Source: Tubiluchus corallicola (taxonomy: Eukaryota > Priapulida > Priapulimorpha > Priapulimorphida > Tubiluchidae). Taken from it: DNA of 64,000 nt. Positions 37,801 through 45,000 of the stretch are shown in pieces. The position numbers and the translations under genes were made by a program. The notes under the pieces are model-generated. The model searched no databases. It was not told the DNA's origin and saw only the letters and a program-made list of their open reading frames with translations. Each line of letters opens with the position of its first letter. Within the stretch, counting starts at the first letter, position 1. The DNA is taken from NCBI GenBank assembly GCA_030141605.1, contig JAQGDQ010000189.1, positions 186,001-250,000 on the forward strand, written 5' to 3'.

Positions 37801-39033
37801 TCCCCTAATCGTCTCAAAAACGTCTAGTACGCGCTTCTCCTATGCAAAAGGATATAGAAACTATCAGCAATTGACTTAAATAACTTCACATAATTGACTC
37901 TAATTAAGCCAGTTAAACACGCTGACATACAAGCTACACACGTGTCGTTACACGCTGCTTGGTTACATTGATGCAATGATGTAAACAAAGTGACGTCACA
38001 CCAACTAGCAGTCAGCTCGCGAAACAGCAGACTGTGTCCGTAGTACGCGGGACTTTTTAACGGTCCATGTTTTGTTCGATTTTTCCGATATCCGTAAAAG
38101 CGACGTCCGGCAAACCGAGATATGAGTCTAATACAAAATAACACAGTTGTTTGTTTAGGGATTCTATTATTTTACTGCACTTTCTACTGTGGCTGGACTG
38201 GACACTTAATTTATAAACTTTTGTCCATTTGTAATTTATTGTTAATCATTAGGATGTAATCTTTCAAATTTGTCTTTTTTACTTCCAGCAAAACTTCGTG
38301 ATGCTTTAGAGAAAACAGATGAGACGGGTGAGTATAGAAAGTTGAAAGGTTTTGTCAAACATCCCCAGGCTTTAAAGGAAAAGACAAGTCATTTCTCATT
38401 TGTCAATTATAGAGCATAAACCTAAAATAAACTACCTCTGAATAGAAATTTTCAGGTGTGATGGTTGCCGTCATTCGCTTAAAAATTTTGATGTAACTGG
38501 GAGACTTCGTGAATTTCCGTAAGCGCATCGTGGCTTTCCGTAAGCGCACCGTGGCTTTCCGTAAGTGCGTGCTGCTTAAACTAATCCAAACTTCTGCAGC
38601 TTACCTAATGTTCATGCAAAAATATCACACAATTAGCAATCTGTTTTTTTTTAATCATCCCTTATTTTTCGTCAGCCAATGAATGAATGACGTCATTGGA
38701 AGAAGAATGGGTATTGAAAATAGAAGCACCCAAGCATGAAGTGATCCCGACTAGAAAGTGATTTTACTAATTACAGGAGGCGCTTGTCGCAGTTTCATTA
38801 CTAAATGTGTCAAACACTTTTGGAGAATATTGAAATCATCCTAATTTATCAGAAGGCCTGGCTTTTCTTTTAAGATCTTAGGCTCGTCGTCAATCCATTA
38901 TTCTGTGATCGATCGTATGACTACTTTCACTTAATATTCTAGTAGCTATGTCTGTTGTAATGACTTTGAGTGATCTTTTTTTAATGTGCTCTTAGTACAT
39001 GCAGATTAGAAAGTCATTAAAGGAAAACACCAC

Positions 39034-39071
<38 letters not shown>

Positions 39072-42000
39072 TTCTTTATTTGTCGTTAAAATGGCTCACT
39101 CATTATAATAAAATTGAGTAATCCTCAGCGTAATGTTAAAATAACAACACTGTTCAAGACAAATGTGTCCAGTGCAGACTAAAAAAACTAAAGTGCAAAA
39201 TTAAGGGCTAATTATATACAATAAATGAACATATTTACAAACACAATATTAAAATATTTATTACAAAAATTATTTTTATTATCCAAACAATATTACAAAA
39301 ATACATTAAATTTTACATGACATATTTTACACTATATATACATTTAACATGACACAATTAACAGAAACATGCTTTACATTACATAAATTCTAGTATAAAC
39401 TCTAAATAATATTAAAGACTAGTGGTTAAATAGTTTGAGGAACAGTCGATTGAAAATGAGTAGTGAACTTTTTTATAGAACTCACAGAAGAGAAGAAAGA
39501 GGACATCAACAAGGAGCTAGGAGAATTGCGAGACGTTTTACCCGACATCCGAGGAAAGATTGACGACGCGAAGGAGAGCAAAGCGAATGTTCATTTGGTA
39601 CAAGAATCTGGTGATCAGGTATCTTTGCTTGTTTTCATTGAGGTGTTCTCTTGATCGGCTACATACATTAGTTGACTTTTGTATTGTTTTTCATCTTTGT
39701 CTTCTTCTTTCTCTTAACCTGTTTTCATATCTTTGCAAAGATAACTTTTGTTGTAAAATTAACGTTGTATTTATTTAATGAATTGGTGATGGGTTTTGGT
39801 TTGAAGTCATCTAGTCTGTCATTCATTTCCCGTACATACTTGATCTGAATTGTCGAACATCTAACGAACAAAACTTTGTCAATCATATTAAAGAATGATG
39901 CAGTAAAGAAAACAACACCCAAAAAACACACAAACAAACACCCAAAAAACACACAAACACCACCCAAAAAACACACAAACAAACACCCAAAAAACACACA
40001 AACACCACCCAAAAAACACACAAACACCACCCAAAAAACACACAAACATATAGGGCAGTGTGCCTCAAGAAAGTACAGCTATTGCATGTAATTTGTGCAG
40101 TTCTTGGGCAGTGTGCCTCAAGAAAGTACAGCTATTGCATGTAATTTGTGCAGTTCTTGGGCAGTGTGCCTCAAGAAAGTACAGCTATTGCATGTAATTT
40201 GTGCAGTTATAGGGCAGTGTGCCTCAAGAAAGTACAGCTATTGCATGTAATTTGTGCAGTTCTTGGGCAGTGTGCCTCAAGAAAGTACAGCTATTGCATG
40301 TAATTTGTGCAGTTCTTGGGCAGTGTGCCTCAAGAAAGTACAGCTATTGCATGTAATTTGTACAGTTATTGGGCAGTGTGTCTCAAGAAAGTACAGCTAT
40401 TGCACGTAATTTGTACAGTTATTGGGCAGTGTGTCTCAAGAAAGTGCAGCTATTGCATGTAATTTGTACAGTTATTGGGCAGTGTGTCTCAAGAAAGTAC
40501 AGCTATTGCATGTAATTTGTACAGTTATTGGGCAGTGTGTCTCAAGAAAGTACAGCTATTGCACGTAATTTGTACAGTTATTGGGCAGTGTGTCTCAAGA
40601 AAGTGCAGCTATTGCATGTAATTTGTGCAGTTATTGGGCAGTGTGCCTCAAGAAAGTACAGCTATTGCATGTAATTTGTGCAGTTATTGGGCAGTGTGCC
40701 TCAAGAAAGTACAGCTATTGCATGTAATTTGTGCAGTTATTGGGCAGTGTGCCTCAAGAAAGTACAGCTATTGCATGTAATTTGTACAGTTATTGGGCAG
40801 TGTGTCTCAAGAAAGTACAGCTATTGCATGTAATTTGTGCAGTTCTTGGGCAGTGTGCCTCAAGAAAGTACAGCTATTGCATGTAATTTGTACAGTTATT
40901 GGGCAGTGTGTCTCAAGAAAGTACAGCTATTGCATGTAATTTGTGCAGTTATTGGGCAGTGTGCCTCAAGAAAGTACAGCTATTGCATGTAATTTGTGCA
41001 GTTATTGGGCAGTGTGCCTCAAGAAAGTACAGCTATTGCATGTAATTTGTACAGTTATTGGGCAGTGTGCCTCAAGAAAGTACAGCTATTGCATGTAATT
41101 TGTACAGTTATTGGGCAGTGTGTCTCAAGAAAGTACAGCTATTGCATGTAATTTGTACAGTTATTGGGCAGTGTGCCTCAAGAAAGTACAGCTATTGCAT
41201 GTAATTTGTACAGTTATTGGGCAGTGTGTCTCAAGAAAGTACAGCTATTGCATGTAATTTGTACAGTTATTGGGCAGTGTGTCTCAAGAAAGTACAGCTA
41301 TTGCATGTAATTTGTGCAGTTCTTGGGCAGTGTGCCTCAAGAAAGTACAGCTATTGCATGTAATTTGTACAGTTATTGGGCAGTGTGTCTCAAGAAAGTA
41401 CAGCTATTGCATGTAATTTGTGCAGTTATTGGGCAGTGTGCCTCAAGAAAGTACAGCTATTGCATGTAATTTGTGCAGTTATTGGGCAGTGTGCCTCAAG
41501 AAAGTACAGCTATTGCATGTAATTTGTACAGTTATTGGGCAGTGTGCCTCAAGAAAGTACAGCTATTGCATGTAATTTGTGCAGTTATTGGGCAGTGTGC
41601 CTCAAGAAAGTACAGCTATTGCATGTAATTTGTACAGTTATTGGGCAGTGTGCCTCAAGAAAGTACAGCTATTGCATGTAATTTGTACAGTTATTGGGCA
41701 GTGTGCCTCAGAAAGTACAGCTATTGCATGTAATTTGTGCAGTTATTGGGCAGTGTGTCTCAGAAAGTACAGCTATTGCATGTAATTTGTACAGTTATTG
41801 GGCAGTGTGCCTCAAGAAAGTACAGCTATTGCATGTAATTTGTACAGTTATTGGGCAGTGTGTCTCAAGAAAGTACAGCTATTGCATGTAATTTGCTATT
41901 GGGCAGTGTGCAGAAAGTACAGCTATTGCATGTAATTTGTACAGTTATTGGGCAGTGTGCCTCAAGAAAGTACAGCTATTGCATGTAATTTGTGCAGTTA

Positions 42001-45000
42001 TTGGGCAGTGTGCCTCAAGAAAGTACAGCTATTGCATGTAATTTGTACAGTTATTGGGCAGTGTGTCTCAAGAAAGTACAGCTATTGCATGTAATTTGTA
42101 CAGTTATTGGGCAGTGTGTCTCAAGAAAGTGCAGCTATTGCATGTAATTTGTACAGTTATTGGGCAGTGTGTCTCAAGAAAGTGCAGCTATTGCATGTAA
42201 TTTGTACAGTTATTGGGCAGTGTGTCTCAAGAAAGTACAGCTATTGCATGTAATTTGTGCAGTTATTGAGCAGTGTGTCTGAGGAAAGTACACTTATTAT
42301 GCAGTGTATGCAGGGCAGTCTTGACCAGTGTAAACAGCGGCTTCGAGAATGCACTCAGACCCTTAGTGTGCTTTCAACAACCCTTTTTAGCGTAAATTGT
42401 GTCAAGCATTTTTTACTTCCTTAAGAGTCGACTATTAGCCATTAATCAACCCGCTATCTTTCTTCCTTAGAGTCGACTATTAGCTATGAATCAATCCGCT
42501 ATCTTTCTTCCTTAGAGTCGACTATTAGCTATTAATCAACCCGCTATCTTTCTTCCTTAAGAGTCGACTATTAGCTATTAATCAACCCGCTATCTTTCTT
42601 CCTTAGAGTCGACTATTAGCTATTAATCAACCCGCTATCTTTCTTCCTTAAGAGTCGACTATTAGCCATTAATCAACCCGCTATCTTTCTTCCTTAGAGT
42701 CGACTATTAGCTATCAATCAACCCGCTATCTTTCTCTGCTTTTTTGCAGGCTGCTGCTTCATCTGCCTTCCAAAAGACGTCAAATGAGCCAGAAAAAACC
42801 GTCACAAGTATAACACATCTGGTAAGAAAAAAGGTGAGCATTTTTCTTTCCAGCTTTTAAGATCTCGGTTTTTAGTTCACTGTTCGTTGCCGTTTATTAC
42901 CGATAAGAGGGGAATAGCCGACCGATCGTGGTATATTGACTGAACTTGGGTAATGCCAGATTTGGTTAGTGGAGAGGGAGCCACTAGGAAAATTCCTCAA
43001 CTTGCTGCTCTGAATTCATTAAGTTGAGAGAGGAAGTGGCTGGTTCTAAAAGGATCATGCGGTATAATTTTTTACATTTTGGTCCTGCCATATAGTGATG
43101 GACGATTAATCGAGATTAGAACCATACATAAATCGACATAATCGGCTGTTGAACAGTAATTCAGTTAAATAAGATTAATCGACAACAGAATATATGTGTT
43201 ACACGCTGACTGAAAAACAGTGTTATGCACAAATAAACGGAATTCTTGCATTTTTTCTTCATTTTTCTCACCTTACATAATGTGCACAATTGCAAACCTA
43301 TTCGCTTTCACGTGACGCGTGCAGTTGACATAGTAATAGAGTAGCTAATGAATGTACTTGTTTATAAAAAATAGTTTGCAAGAATGAAAATAGTAGACAA
43401 CGACGAAAACCATGAAGAAGTTTATAAGCTGTATTTCGGTGCTGCAACGTATGGAAAATGAAACACTAGGAAATTACCGCAAAAGATTAATCGCGATGTC
43501 GAATTAGAAGAACAAGATTGTAATCGAATTATAAAATTACAAAATTGTCCATCACTGCAGTTTTCTTTGTAAGTTGTCTCAGTGACACTCAGTTTTGGAA
43601 CTGAGTAGTAAACAGTACAGCTAGTCATCGACTTGTGACCGCAATACCTTCCGGCAAATTGGTCGCAAGAGAAATTGGATGCAAGTCAGGCACGTATATG
43701 AAACATGTTCACGCCCCCACCCCCGCGTGTAAGACGTTGTGTATGGCCCAGTATGGCGGCGCTCACAATGAATTTATCAAAAGATTTAACAATTTAAATT
43801 AATTTGTTTGAAAAATAGAAGGAAATATGAATTATAATTAGCTTTGCGCATACACTCATATTTCGGTTTGCTGGACAAAGGCGGGGAGATGTTGGTCCGA
43901 ATTTGCCAGTTGTCCGTATTTTCCGTTACTAAGGCGATGTAGTAGGTGCCGTGTGTTAAACTCACGGTAATGTAGAATCAATCACCTCATTGTCTCTTTG
44001 ACGTCTAGTACGTGCCGCTCCTATGCAAAAGTGTATAAAAACTGTCAGAAATTGATTCGAATAACTCTGCATAATTGACCCTAAAGCACTTAAACACGTT
44101 GATTGAACCGCTAGACACGCTGACATAAAAGCTACACGCATGTCGTTACATGCTGTTTGGATGTAAACAAAGTGCCGACCCGCCAAATAAAGGTCAGCTT
44201 GTGAAGTAACGGACAGTGCCTGAATTTTTTTCGAATTTCCGATATCTGTAAAAGCGAGGTCCGGCAAACCGAGATGTACGTGTAATTAAGTTAAGTTATG
44301 GTCGGGTCGTAAAGTGGAACAGATGTAACTCATGTATGTCTTAACTACCTGAATTAGCTACTTCGTGTTCGTGCTACTTAGAAGCCCTGAAATATGATTT
44401 TCTCCTGCAACTGTAAAATTAGTGGACATGTTTTTTTCATCAAAGTCCAGAATTCTATTCAACCATTGTTTTTTCATAGAGAAAGCCTGAAGATGAAGAA
44501 CCGATCGGTGGCGACACCTGCAAAAAGGCAAAACAAGAGGATAGCAATGGTGAACCATCAATAGTTAACGGAACAAATGGTTGTGTGGATGAACCTATGA
44601 ATGAAGCGGAGCAGGTATTCATTTGTGACGTTTGAATTTTGAATGAAACGGAGCAGGTATTCATTTGTGACGTTTGAATTTTGAGTGAAGCGGAGCAGGT
44701 ATTCATTTGTGACGTTTGAATTTTGAATGAAGCGGAGCAGGTATTCATTTGCGATGTTTGTATTTTGAATGAAACGGAGCAGGTATTCTTTTGTGACGTT
44801 TGAATTTTGAATGAAGCGGAGCAGGTATTCATTTGTGACGTTTGATTTTTGAATGAAACAGAGCGGGTATTCATTTGTGATGTTTGAATTTTGAATGAAG
44901 CGGAGCAGGTATTCATTTGCGACGTTTGTATTTTGAATGAAACGGAGCAGGTATTCTTTTGTGACGTTTGAATTTTGAATGAAACGGAGCAGGTATTCAT

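Noticed and set aside
39725-40091. Cys/Phe/Val-rich and Lys/His/Thr-rich frames
   Set aside because: Simple-sequence translation of the AC-rich minisatellite.
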